From positions 1 through 22,558 of the forward strand of contig CALKUG010000432.1 of NCBI GenBank assembly GCA_937996765.1: 22,558 bases of DNA, written 5' to 3'. The position numbers and the translations under genes are program-made. The notes below the pieces were generated by a model. That model had not been told where the DNA came from and did not search any database. It saw nothing but the letters and a program-made list of their open reading frames with translations. The stretch comes from an uncultured Ignavibacteria bacterium. GTDB taxonomy: Bacteria; Bacteroidota; Ignavibacteria; Ignavibacteriales; Ignavibacteriaceae. Position 1 is the first letter of the stretch; every line of letters starts with the position of its first letter. Positions 16,071 to 22,558 of the stretch are shown here, piece after piece.

Positions 16071-17585
16071 TTATTTCAAAAGTAATATTTTATGAGAGCG
16101 AGTTTGGCCTGCACTTTCAACAGTAGCCAAATAGGTACCACTTACAAGATTATCAACTTGAATCAAGTGTGAGTTTTTTCCGCTTTGTTGAAAAACGGAT
16201 TCTGAATATACCAATTGCCCTATAGTGTTAAAAAGAGAGATTTTTACTGTTCCCTCTTCCTTTATAATATATTCGATGGTGGTACCCGGATTAAAAGGAT
16301 TAGGGTAGTTACTTAATATTTCAAATGAGGAAACGACACTCGGTTCAGTCTCAACACTAATCGGTAAGTTCTTTAATTCTGCAAGACACGCTTTATAAAC
16401 ATCCTCTTCAACATTGTACCAACCGCTGTAGTTACCATAGCCCCATTGACCGCCATTAGTAATAAACACTATTCCGTAATTCCCTTTAACCGAAAAATAA
16501 GAATCGCTTATAAGTCCGTATGCTTCTCCCGGGTGTCCAAACATTTCTTCACCGGAAAGGAGTTCGGTCGTTTTGCTGATGCCCGTACCGTAGCTGTTGA
16601 AAATTCCGTAATAGTTGTTTCCATTCCCTGAGCTGTAGTTCCATAGAGGTGTGAGCATGAGCGTTGTAGTTTGTTCGCTAAGAATTCTAACACCGTTAAC
16701 AACACCTTTGTTGATAAGCAATGACATAACTTTAGCAAGGTCGGTAGAACTAATCCGCAAACCACCCTGTGGAGCGAAAATGAGTCCGTTTGCACCAATT
16801 GTGTAACTGCTTAAATCGCGAGGTGCAGGTTTAACTCCCGCAAAGCCATCGGCTTGTACAGCCCAGCTTGAACCCGATTTCCGATACAATGCAGCTATAT
16901 TATCAACAGAAGCAAAATCTGCAACGTTATAACTTGCTTGCATCCCTAACTTATCGAATATTACTTCTTTGCAATACTGGTCGAATCGTTTGCCCGATAT
17001 TTTTTCGACCAAGGTACCTATAACACCGTAGTTGATGTTTGAGTATTGAAAATAAGAATCCTTAGGACCCTTAGCCGAGCTAAAAACATCTGATGAATAA
17101 TATCCGCCGCCGGGAACAAGTAGTTGCGAAATTGCAGGTGGTGGATTAACGTTATAACTTGCCGAAAGGAATCCGTCGTAACCCGCACCATCCCTTAATG
17201 ATGCAGTGTGCGAAAGCACCATCCCCACAGTTATAGTATCATTGGGAAATGAGGGGTTTCTTAAAGTAAAACCAAGGTGTTTGCTCACATCGTCTTTAAG
17301 TGAGAACAGTCCTTTATCATATAAAGTCATTAAGGCAATTGCTGAAATTGATTTTGAAATTGAGGCGATTCTGTACTTCGTGGAATCCGTCATAACTTTG
17401 TTTAATCCAACATCCCGCAATCCAAAACCTTTAGTATAAACCACTTCCGCCCCCTTAACCACGGAAACTGACATACCAACTACGTTATATTTAATACGTA
17501 TTGAATCTAATTTTTGAGTAAGAACTTGTGATTGTGCATAAACACCTATGCACAGAACTACAACAACGAGTAAAACCTTTCTCAT
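16071..17585 (-). CDS. Secreted class C beta-lactamase-fold serine hydrolase with T9SS sorting domain
   Basis: A 504-residue exported protein. A signal peptide (residues 1 to about 19, MRKVLLVVVVLCIGVYAQ) leads into a serine hydrolase domain of the beta-lactamase/penicillin-binding/EstB type. The catalytic elements are S75-x-x-K78, Y181-S-N183 and H351-P-G353, the last in the place of the KTG/HTG triad. From about residue 426 comes SNYPNPFNPGTTIEY and an 80-residue beta-rich sorting domain ending in KILLLK, expected to send it through the type IX secretion system to the cell surface or medium. The substrate could be a peptide, ester or peptidoglycan-related amide and cannot be chosen from sequence. 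AAAGG seven bases before the ATG is a good ribosome binding site. A weaker promoter match, TTG-N17-TACGTTTA, lies at 17648-17621 (minus). No T9SS machinery gene is in the window. Confidence 0.92.
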   Translation of the reverse strand: MRKVLLVVVVLCIGVYAQSQVLTQKLDSIRIKYNVVGMSVSVVKGAEVVYTKGFGLRDVGLNKVMTDSTKYRIASISKSISAIALMTLYDKGLFSLKDDVSKHLGFTLRNPSFPNDTITVGMVLSHTASLRDGAGYDGFLSASYNVNPPPAISQLLVPGGGYYSSDVFSSAKGPKDSYFQYSNINYGVIGTLVEKISGKRFDQYCKEVIFDKLGMQASYNVADFASVDNIAALYRKSGSSWAVQADGFAGVKPAPRDLSSYTIGANGLIFAPQGGLRISSTDLAKVMSLLINKGVVNGVRILSEQTTTLMLTPLWNYSSGNGNNYYGIFNSYGTGISKTTELLSGEEMFGHPGEAYGLISDSYFSVKGNYGIVFITNGGQWGYGNYSGWYNVEEDVYKACLAELKNLPISVETEPSVVSSFEILSNYPNPFNPGTTIEYIIKEEGTVKISLFNTIGQLVYSESVFQQSGKNSHLIQVDNLVSGTYLATVESAGQTRSHKILLLK

Positions 17586-17636
17586 TGTTTGCCTTTCGAT
17601 TTTTTAATAAAATTATGTTTTAAACGTAAGGAGTAA

Positions 17637-18311
17637 CTAAATCATCAACAAACGGTTTCCGTTTGTTCTAAGGAAACGACGTAACAATCTATACTCGGGG
17701 CAATAAGTTTCAACCAACTCCCAAAAAGGCTTTTGGTGATTCATATGAACAAGATGTGCAAGTTCGTGAATGATTACGTAGCGAATAATTGGCTTAGGAG
17801 TCCGTATTAAAGCTGCGTTCAAATAAATATTCTTTTCGGCGGTACAACTACCCCATCGGGATTTTTGAAACTTGATATAAACATTGGCATATTTAAGTCC
17901 CATTTCGCGCGAAGCGTTTTCAACCATAAGTGGTAAAAGCGTATCTGCAAATTTCTTGTAGAGCCATTTTCTTTTTTCGGGACTATCAATAGGGGTAACT
18001 AAAAAAATAGTTTTTGTTTTTTCGTCATAAACGGGCTCGTCATCCGAGAGGAGTTTTTCCACCTTATAAAATTCACCTAAAAGCTCAATTCTATTCCCCG
18101 GCTGCACATCATATTTCTCGGCCTTAGATTTCTCGAACAATTCAAGAATCCGAGGAGTTTTTTTCTTCACAAACTCAATGATATATGCAACAGGCATGCG
18201 CATGGGGGCTGAAATACTAACCATATTCAATCCTGTTATACGAATGCTGAGATATTTCACCCGTTTACGGGTGAAGGAATATTCGAATGGGAAATCGCCT
18301 AAACTTTTCAT
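17637..18311 (-). CDS. YgjP/SprT-like (DUF45) zinc metallopeptidase
   Basis: A 224-residue member of the YgjP/DUF45 family. The diagnostic C-terminal half reads SRWGSCTAEKNIYLN (151-165), then IHELAHLVHMNH with zinc ligands H182, H186 and H192 and catalytic E183, then FWELVETYCPEY. The N-terminal half matches the YgjP pattern of small beta strands with a KTPRILE helix. No signal peptide or membrane segment is present, so it should be cytoplasmic. The family is metal-binding and structurally related to SprT/Spartan proteases, but its physiological substrate is not established. The ATG starts a divergent intergenic region of 117 bp shared with the DMT transporter gene. The serine hydrolase follows on the same strand after 51 bp. 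Confidence 0.9.
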   Translation of the reverse strand: MKSLGDFPFEYSFTRKRVKYLSIRITGLNMVSISAPMRMPVAYIIEFVKKKTPRILELFEKSKAEKYDVQPGNRIELLGEFYKVEKLLSDDEPVYDEKTKTIFLVTPIDSPEKRKWLYKKFADTLLPLMVENASREMGLKYANVYIKFQKSRWGSCTAEKNIYLNAALIRTPKPIIRYVIIHELAHLVHMNHQKPFWELVETYCPEYRLLRRFLRTNGNRLLMI

Positions 18312-18368
18312 AAAAGATTTTATTAATAGAAGAACAACATAACTATAAAAAATTACTATTTTTCAATG

Positions 18369-18402
18369 TTAAATTTTTGTTAACAATTTGTTAAATTTTT
18401 TG
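18369..18402. repeat. Three tandem 11-12 bp AT-rich repeats in a divergent promoter region
   Basis: TTAAATTTTTG (18369-18379), TTAACAATTTG (18380-18390) and TTAAATTTTTTG (18391-18402) follow one another without gaps. The repeat length is about one helical turn. The junction of copies one and two also forms a perfect 10-base palindrome, TTGTTAACAA (18377-18386). The array lies between the divergent metallopeptidase and DMT genes, 27 bp before the DMT start. Its position suits a protein-binding site or an upstream promoter element; low sequence complexity is the alternative. Confidence 0.5.
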
Positions 18403-18428
18403 AACTTAATCAGGATTTTGGGCTTTTT

Positions 18429-19634
18429 ATGGAGTGGTTTTTACTCATTGGTTGGTTAATGATTATAAATGGGGCTCTCGGAGGACAATATATTCTGAAT
18501 TGGATGGGAAATCAACCGCAATTTACCGGTGGAGCACCTGTAGGTATCTCTCCCGGGGTAATGACATGGTGGCGTGAACTCTCCAAATTAGCTTGGGCAA
18601 CCGTGGCTGTAATAATAGAGTTTATTCGTGGAACTCCACTTATTTATTTCTGGCCGGGTGCAGTCTCAATGATAACAATAATTATCTGTGCATTTACCGG
18701 TGTTATAGAAAATATTGGGTTCTTTTATTTACCCAGATACTACTCACCCCATATTTATGCCCCTTATGTAAATATCTATCTCGCTTTTTTACCATTTTTT
18801 GGCAAGTTTTTATTTAATGCGGCAATCAGAAAAGAACATTGGATTGGTATTTCGTTGGTGGTCATAGGGTTAGCAACTCCTCATATTCCTACAATGTTAG
18901 GGCTCACCAAGGCAGCACATGGCGCTTCACTTGATTTTAATGGTGTTATATGGATTCTTATCATCAACTGCTGCCTCTGCTCTCAACACGTGCTTAATAA
19001 CAAAACTGTACAAACAGCTATGAGAAAAGTTGGCCCAAACGCTCTTGTATTTTGGAGAGAAGTTTGGAAGATGGTTTTTATATCAGCTGCCCTTTTCCTT
19101 TTCCCCGTTATAGCTGCTTTAACCAATGCACACTTACCTGAAAAGGTTGCAAAACACGATTTTCAAGTCCGTGTATTAGATAGGTTGGATTCAGAAAAAC
19201 AGCAATTCCTTATAGCTAATTACGATAGCACCGAAACAGAGTACCACTTAAAAGCAGGGCTCCCTGAGGAACGACTCGAAGAAATTAAAGAAGTAGTTAA
19301 AAAAACTGATTTTCACCAATTTTTTGCACTGTTTGAGGGTGATATTATACCTGATAATTGGATCCCCATTCTTTTTGTTATAGCCGCCGGTTTTACCGGG
19401 TACATATACAGTTTCGGTTTCTTCAAACTCTCGCGTTTTGCCGCACACTTTTGGGTTCCCTACACCAACGTGTATTTGGCACTTCTGCCGTTTGTAATGT
19501 TTCTCTTTGGTAAAGATGTAACAACATTCCAATACATTGGAGCTGCAATAGTTACCGCAGGACTTATGGTTGGCGTTACTGATGTTAGCAAAAACAAAGT
19601 TGAAGAGATTTATAAACGAAGCGAAGATCAGTAA
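18429..19634 (+). CDS. DMT-superfamily (EamA-like) transporter with large insertion
   Basis: A 401-residue membrane protein with two homologous halves of about five helices each, as in drug/metabolite transporters. WWREL at 47-51 matches FWREV at 208-212, and GFFYLPRYYSPHIYAPYVN (97-115) matches GFFKLSRFAAHFWVPYTN (330-347). Both halves end in an IG...G-type helix. The offset between halves grows from 161 to 233 residues, so the second half holds 72 extra residues (about 233-311). That insertion is charged, helix-prone and not hydrophobic. With standard DMT topology it would face the periplasm. The substrate is unknown; the family moves metabolites, drugs or lipid-linked compounds. The gene is divergent from the metallopeptidase. 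DUF47 follows after 49 bp, so it might be co-transcribed with the phosphate genes, but the link is unproven. Confidence 0.78.
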   Translation: MEWFLLIGWLMIINGALGGQYILNWMGNQPQFTGGAPVGISPGVMTWWRELSKLAWATVAVIIEFIRGTPLIYFWPGAVSMITIIICAFTGVIENIGFFYLPRYYSPHIYAPYVNIYLAFLPFFGKFLFNAAIRKEHWIGISLVVIGLATPHIPTMLGLTKAAHGASLDFNGVIWILIINCCLCSQHVLNNKTVQTAMRKVGPNALVFWREVWKMVFISAALFLFPVIAALTNAHLPEKVAKHDFQVRVLDRLDSEKQQFLIANYDSTETEYHLKAGLPEERLEEIKEVVKKTDFHQFFALFEGDIIPDNWIPILFVIAAGFTGYIYSFGFFKLSRFAAHFWVPYTNVYLALLPFVMFLFGKDVTTFQYIGAAIVTAGLMVGVTDVSKNKVEEIYKRSEDQ

Positions 19635-19683
19635 ATAAAAATCATTTATAATTAATTGTAATCACAAAGTAAACGAGAAATAA

Positions 19684-20301
19684 ATGTTTAAAGGACTATT
19701 ACCAAAAGAAGAAAAATACTTCGATGATTTTAAAGAAATGATTTCCTATGTGCAGGAAATGGCTCGTTTGAGTCACGAGTTTTTTTTAGCTCCAAAATAC
19801 GACCCGGATATTTTTCTTAAACTTAAACCACTTGAAAAAAGGTGTGATGAGGTCTCTTCGCGAATTTTAAAGCGACTTAATAAGAACTTTATCACCCCTT
19901 TTGATCGAGAGGATATCTACGCCCTCACTAAAAAGATTGATGGAATAGGAGATATTCTATTAGCCGTAACTATACGCATTGATATGTACAGAATTGATTT
20001 CAGAATCAAGGAAGCTGAGAAGCTTACTGCAATAATAGTCCAACAGATTAAAGAACTCGAGAAAGTTATTCAGGATCTGAAAAGACCCGGTGGCGTGATC
20101 GAAGAGTGTAAGGCGGTGAAAGACCTTGAGTCAGAAGCAGATGTAGTTTATAGAAGTGCAATCAAAATGCTTTTTACTGTTGAGACGGACGCATTAACAA
20201 TTTTCAAGACCAAAGAGATTTTGGATATGCTCGAAGCTGCTGCTGATAAGTGCCAATCCACAGCCAATGTTATTATCGCAATTCAAATTAAAAACTCTTA
20301 A
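19684..20301 (+). CDS. DUF47 family PhoU-like phosphate transport regulator
   Basis: A 205-residue, almost wholly helical cytoplasmic protein of the DUF47 (TIGR00153) family, distantly related to PhoU. Recognisable features are the N-terminal FKGLLPKEEKYFDDF, the central RLNKNFITPFDREDIYALTKKIDGIGD (about residues 65-91), and the C-terminal KTKEILDMLEAAADKCQSTANVI. The family nearly always sits next to a PiT transporter and is thought to modulate it. Here the pit gene begins 18 bp after the stop, which supports that role. The length is normal. No good ribosome binding site precedes the ATG. Confidence 0.92.
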   Translation: MFKGLLPKEEKYFDDFKEMISYVQEMARLSHEFFLAPKYDPDIFLKLKPLEKRCDEVSSRILKRLNKNFITPFDREDIYALTKKIDGIGDILLAVTIRIDMYRIDFRIKEAEKLTAIIVQQIKELEKVIQDLKRPGGVIEECKAVKDLESEADVVYRSAIKMLFTVETDALTIFKTKEILDMLEAAADKCQSTANVIIAIQIKNS

Positions 20302-20319
20302 GAGTAACCCGGATATACT

Positions 20320-21318
20320 ATGTTTATTGAACCGATATTACTCTTTATAGTTTTCCTTGCCTTGGCTTTCGATTACATCAATGGTTTTCATGATGCTGCA
20401 AATTCGATAGCGACAATTGTTTCTACAAGAGTTCTTACTCCAAGACAGGCAGTTGCTTGGGCGGCCTTTTTCAATTTTGTGGCCTTCCTCGTATTTGGTA
20501 CTCATGTGGCTAATACCATTGGTAAAGGACTGATTAACCATACTATAGTTGACCTCACCCTGATTGGTAGTGGTTTGATTGCTGCTATTATCTGGAATTT
20601 AATGACCTGGTGGTGGGGATTGCCTTCAAGCTCTTCGCATACTTTGGTCGGAGGACTTGTAGGGGCTGCAATAGCCAAAGCCGGCTTTAGTGCAGTTTAC
20701 TATGATTCCGTTTTTAGAATCATACTTTTCATATTTCTTGCACCGCTGATTGGTATTATTGTATCGTTGATATTCTCAATTATCACGCTACACGTGTGCA
20801 AAAATATGATGCCATCTAAAGTTGATAAGTATTTCCGCAAACTACAGTTAGTTTCTTCAGCAGCTTACAGTCTTGGTCATGGTGCAAATGATGCTCAAAA
20901 AATGATGGGCGTTATTTTTGTAGCTCTTGTAGCAACCGGTTATCATAACATCAACGATGAGATACCATTATGGATAGTGTTAAGTTGTCATGCAGCCATT
21001 GCACTTGGCACACTCTCAGGCGGATGGCGCATTGTTAAAACAATGGGACAAAAGATAACAAAGCTTCGTCCTTTCGAGGGATTTAGTGCTGAAACAGCAG
21101 GTGCATTAACTTTGTTTGGTACAGCCGCATTCGGAATTCCCGTTAGCACAACACACACCATAACAGGGTGCATTATTGGTGCAGGAATTACCAAGCGTTT
21201 ATCTGCTGTAAGATGGAAGGTTACTATAAACCTAATCTATGCCTGGATTATTACTATTCCTATCACTGCCCTCTTTGCTATAATCATTTATAAAGCCGCC
21301 GTTATGTTAGGAATGTAA
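20320..21318 (+). CDS. pit: Inorganic phosphate transporter, PiT family
   Basis: A 332-residue integral membrane protein of about ten helices that takes up phosphate, usually as a metal-phosphate complex driven by protons or sodium. The two inverted-repeat signatures are present: NGFHDAANSIATIVSTRVLTP at residues 21-41 (N21, D25, N28) and GANDAQKMMGVIFVAL from G188 (N190, D191). Downstream are GIPVSTTHTITGCIIGAG and a matching earlier GLPSSSSHTLVGGLVGAA, the paired serine/threonine-histidine segments of the family. At 332 residues it is the short bacterial form. It is coupled to the DUF47 gene 18 bp upstream and followed by a strong terminator, so the transcript ends here. The symbol pit denotes the family only. 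Confidence 0.95.
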   Translation: MFIEPILLFIVFLALAFDYINGFHDAANSIATIVSTRVLTPRQAVAWAAFFNFVAFLVFGTHVANTIGKGLINHTIVDLTLIGSGLIAAIIWNLMTWWWGLPSSSSHTLVGGLVGAAIAKAGFSAVYYDSVFRIILFIFLAPLIGIIVSLIFSIITLHVCKNMMPSKVDKYFRKLQLVSSAAYSLGHGANDAQKMMGVIFVALVATGYHNINDEIPLWIVLSCHAAIALGTLSGGWRIVKTMGQKITKLRPFEGFSAETAGALTLFGTAAFGIPVSTTHTITGCIIGAGITKRLSAVRWKVTINLIYAWIITIPITALFAIIIYKAAVMLGM

Positions 21319-21340
21319 CTTCCATTTTAATTTTACATTG

Positions 21341-21369
21341 AGCCCGATTCTCCAATCGGGCTTTTTTTT
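21341..21369 (+). terminator. Factor-independent terminator after the phosphate transporter
   Basis: AGCCCGATT (21341-21349) and AATCGGGCT (21354-21362) form a perfect nine-pair stem with a four-base loop (CTCC), followed directly by a T-run to 21369. It lies 22 bases after the pit stop codon. This is the clearest terminator in the window and separates the phosphate genes from the small secreted protein gene. Confidence 0.93.
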
Positions 21370-21420
21370 ATCCATTCATTTCTCTAATTTTAGCCATTCT
21401 TTAACAATCTGTTGGAACTC

Positions 21421-21825
21421 ATGAAGAACACGCGTTTGTACTTTCTTGGTTTACTATTTTTTACACTAATTACTTTTTCAAATACATCAGCTCAAAGCGG
21501 AACAGTTCAGGATACTATAAAAACACTTATTGATACTCAGATAATTTGCTTGAATAACGAAGATGTTTCCGGTTATATGAAAACTATACATCCCCAAGCC
21601 GAGGGGTATAATATGATGAAACAAGTTTTGCAGATGACCTTCAAGAATTTTGATTTTACAACCTCAGTTGATTCTACTGAATTTGTTACAATTACAGATA
21701 ACTCCATAGTTACAAACATGACAATTTCTGTAAAAACAGCTGATAAAACCAACACCAGAACAATCTCACAAGAGTTTAGACGTTTCAAGGGCAGCTGGTA
21801 CTTTTACGGCACTGCTTTAAAGTAG
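21421..21825 (+). CDS. Small exported NTF2/SnoaL-like protein
   Basis: A 134-residue protein with a clear signal peptide: MKNTR, a hydrophobic core LYFLGLLFFTLITF, and a likely cut after TSA or SAQ near residue 25. The mature part begins with a helix (TVQDTIKTLIDTQIICLNNED) and continues with a strand-rich region ending FKGSWYFYGTALK. This order resembles NTF2-like/SnoaL or DUF4440-type domains, which bind small molecules or act as small accessory domains. The match is by pattern only, so the function is not called. A TTG nine bases upstream (21412) is in frame, but the ATG at 21421 gives a normal signal peptide and is preferred, with GGAA just before it. It follows the pit terminator, and I see no promoter match in front of it. 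Confidence 0.72.
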   Translation: MKNTRLYFLGLLFFTLITFSNTSAQSGTVQDTIKTLIDTQIICLNNEDVSGYMKTIHPQAEGYNMMKQVLQMTFKNFDFTTSVDSTEFVTITDNSIVTNMTISVKTADKTNTRTISQEFRRFKGSWYFYGTALK

Positions 21826-21892
21826 ATCAAAAGCTTATTTTTGTGCCAAATCTATTTTTCCGTAGTTTATTTTTATAATCCCTTGGAACCCC

Positions 21893-21924
21893 TTGTAATT
21901 GAGTGGGGATATGTCTTATTTTTG
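21893..21924 (+). promoter_or_regulatory. Candidate Bacteroidota-type promoter for the malic enzyme gene
   Basis: TTG (21893-21895), 21 bases, then TATTTTTG (21917-21924) fully match the TTG-N17-23-TAnnTTTG consensus. Transcription would start near 21930 and give a leader of about 55 bases. The spacer contains four TATTTTT tracts (21836, 21853, 21868, 21917), so chance matching is a real possibility. It is the second full match in the window. Confidence 0.42.
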
Positions 21925-21942
21925 AACTAATTAGTATTGAAA

Positions 21943-21957
21943 CGGTGGCGTTCACCG
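21943..21957 (+). other. Small leader hairpin before the malic enzyme gene
   Basis: CGGTG (21943-21947) and CACCG (21953-21957) form a five-pair GC-rich stem around a five-base loop (GCGTT). It falls between the candidate promoter and the ATG at 21985, so it would lie near the 5' end of the transcript. It has no T-run after it and is not a terminator. It may stabilise the RNA or be incidental. Confidence 0.35.
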
Positions 21958-21984
21958 AAATAATCACATTTAGAATAATTTTAT

Positions 21985-22558
21985 ATGGAACCCTCAAATA
22001 ACTCCCACGATTATTATCAACGTTCAGTTGATTTGCACCGCGCCAAACAAGGCAAACTTTCTACAGCAGTTAAAATAGAACTCAACAATACCGACGACCT
22101 TTCACTTGCTTACACTCCGGGTGTTGCACAAGTGTGTAAGGTTATTGCAGCAGATAAATCAGAAGCTTACAATCTCACACTCAAAGGCAATACTGTAGCC
22201 GTTATCACCGATGGCAGCGCAATATTGGGCCTGGGCAATCTTGGTCCCGAAGCCGCACTGCCGGTTATGGAAGGCAAATGTGCACTTTTCAAAAAATTTG
22301 CGAATGTTGACGCGTTTCCAATTTGTTTGAACACACAGGATACTGAAGAAATCATAAAGACTATCAAATACCTTGCCCCCGTTTTTGGAGGAATAAATCT
22401 CGAAGATATTGCAGCCCCAAGATGTTTCAAAATTGAAGACCGGCTTAAAGCCGAACTTAAAATTCCTGTTATGCACGACGATCAACACGGAACAGCAACC
22501 GTGGTTCTCGCAGGATTAATTAATGCAACAAAACTACGCGGTATTACAAAAGACACCG
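21985..22558 (+). CDS. NAD(P)-dependent malic enzyme, 3'-truncated
   Basis: The first 191 codons of a malic enzyme, which oxidatively decarboxylates malate to pyruvate and CO2 in the cytoplasm. The frame is open to the end of the window. Signatures in order are LAYTPGVAQVCKVIA (residues 42-56), VITDGSAILGLGNLGPEAALPVMEGKCALFK, FGGINLEDIAAPRCF and HDDQHGTATVV. These include the catalytic lysine in the EGK segment and the acidic metal ligands of LEDI and HDDQHGT. It is the bacterial short or MaeB-like type; a C-terminal phosphotransacetylase domain cannot be tested because the 3' end lies outside. NAD or NADP preference cannot be decided from this fragment. A promoter match and a small leader hairpin precede it, and there is no strong ribosome binding site. 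Confidence 0.94.
   Translation, partial: MEPSNNSHDYYQRSVDLHRAKQGKLSTAVKIELNNTDDLSLAYTPGVAQVCKVIAADKSEAYNLTLKGNTVAVITDGSAILGLGNLGPEAALPVMEGKCALFKKFANVDAFPICLNTQDTEEIIKTIKYLAPVFGGINLEDIAAPRCFKIEDRLKAELKIPVMHDDQHGTATVVLAGLINATKLRGITKDT

Noticed and set aside
21814..21842. GCTTT/AAAGC stem followed by TTATTTTT as a terminator of the NTF2-like gene
   Set aside because: It has five weak pairs with a large loop overlapping the stop codon, too weak to call.
22159..22488. Two overlapping minus-strand ORFs of 87-109 codons
   Set aside because: Both are antisense to the conserved malic enzyme core.
1..22558. Mobile elements, CRISPR arrays, defence islands, tRNA or rRNA genes
   Set aside because: No transposase, integrase, phage or toxin-antitoxin protein, no regularly spaced repeat array and no tRNA-like fold was seen; nearly all sequence is covered by housekeeping-type genes.

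Overview
The window looks like ordinary chromosome from a low-to-moderate GC bacterium of the Bacteroidota/Chlorobiota/Ignavibacteriota group. The best lineage marker is the C-terminus of the secreted serine hydrolase (16071-17585, minus). It ends in a NYPNPFNP-type type IX secretion sorting domain, common in Ignavibacteria and Kapabacteria-like genomes. Two intergenic regions also match the Bacteroidota-type promoter TTG-N17-23-TAnnTTTG. The lineage call is inference. I see no phage, integrase, transposase, CRISPR array, tRNA or rRNA.

Layout. (1) 3-4002, plus: the 3' three quarters or so of glnE (glutamine synthetase adenylyltransferase), then a DUF2723 multi-spanning membrane protein 10 bp downstream. 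(2) 4020-10960, minus: a tight seven-gene block transcribed greA, ribD, ribE, tilS, hpt, ftsH, CTP-dependent lipid kinase-like. The genes overlap or lie at most 22 bp apart, and tilS-hpt-ftsH is a widely conserved core. (3) 10961-11129: a control region with a promoter match, a palindrome and a hairpin followed by eight T. (4) 11130-14411, minus: a large AddB-like nuclease with an intact nuclease motif and iron-sulfur cysteines but no Walker A. (5) 14510-14878, plus: a lone ferredoxin-like gene. (6) 14885-18311, minus: a GT2 glycosyltransferase with a TPR tail, the T9SS-sorted serine hydrolase, and a YgjP/SprT-like metallopeptidase. (7) 18429-21318, plus: a DMT-type transporter with a soluble insertion, then a DUF47 phosphate-transport regulator and a PiT phosphate transporter, closed by a strong terminator. 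(8) 21421-22558, plus: a small secreted NTF2-like protein and the 5' part of a malic enzyme with its own promoter match.

Working together: glnE tunes nitrogen assimilation; greA, tilS and hpt serve transcription, tRNA decoding and purine salvage; ribD and ribE make riboflavin; ftsH handles membrane protein quality control; DUF47 and PiT form a phosphate uptake pair. The AddB-like protein would act in double-strand break repair, but its usual AddA partner is not here.

I did not find a clear new multi-gene system. The most interesting items are the control region before greA, the AddB-like gene without Walker A, the DMT insertion, the variant ferredoxin, and three tandem 11-bp repeats in the divergent spacer at 18369-18402.
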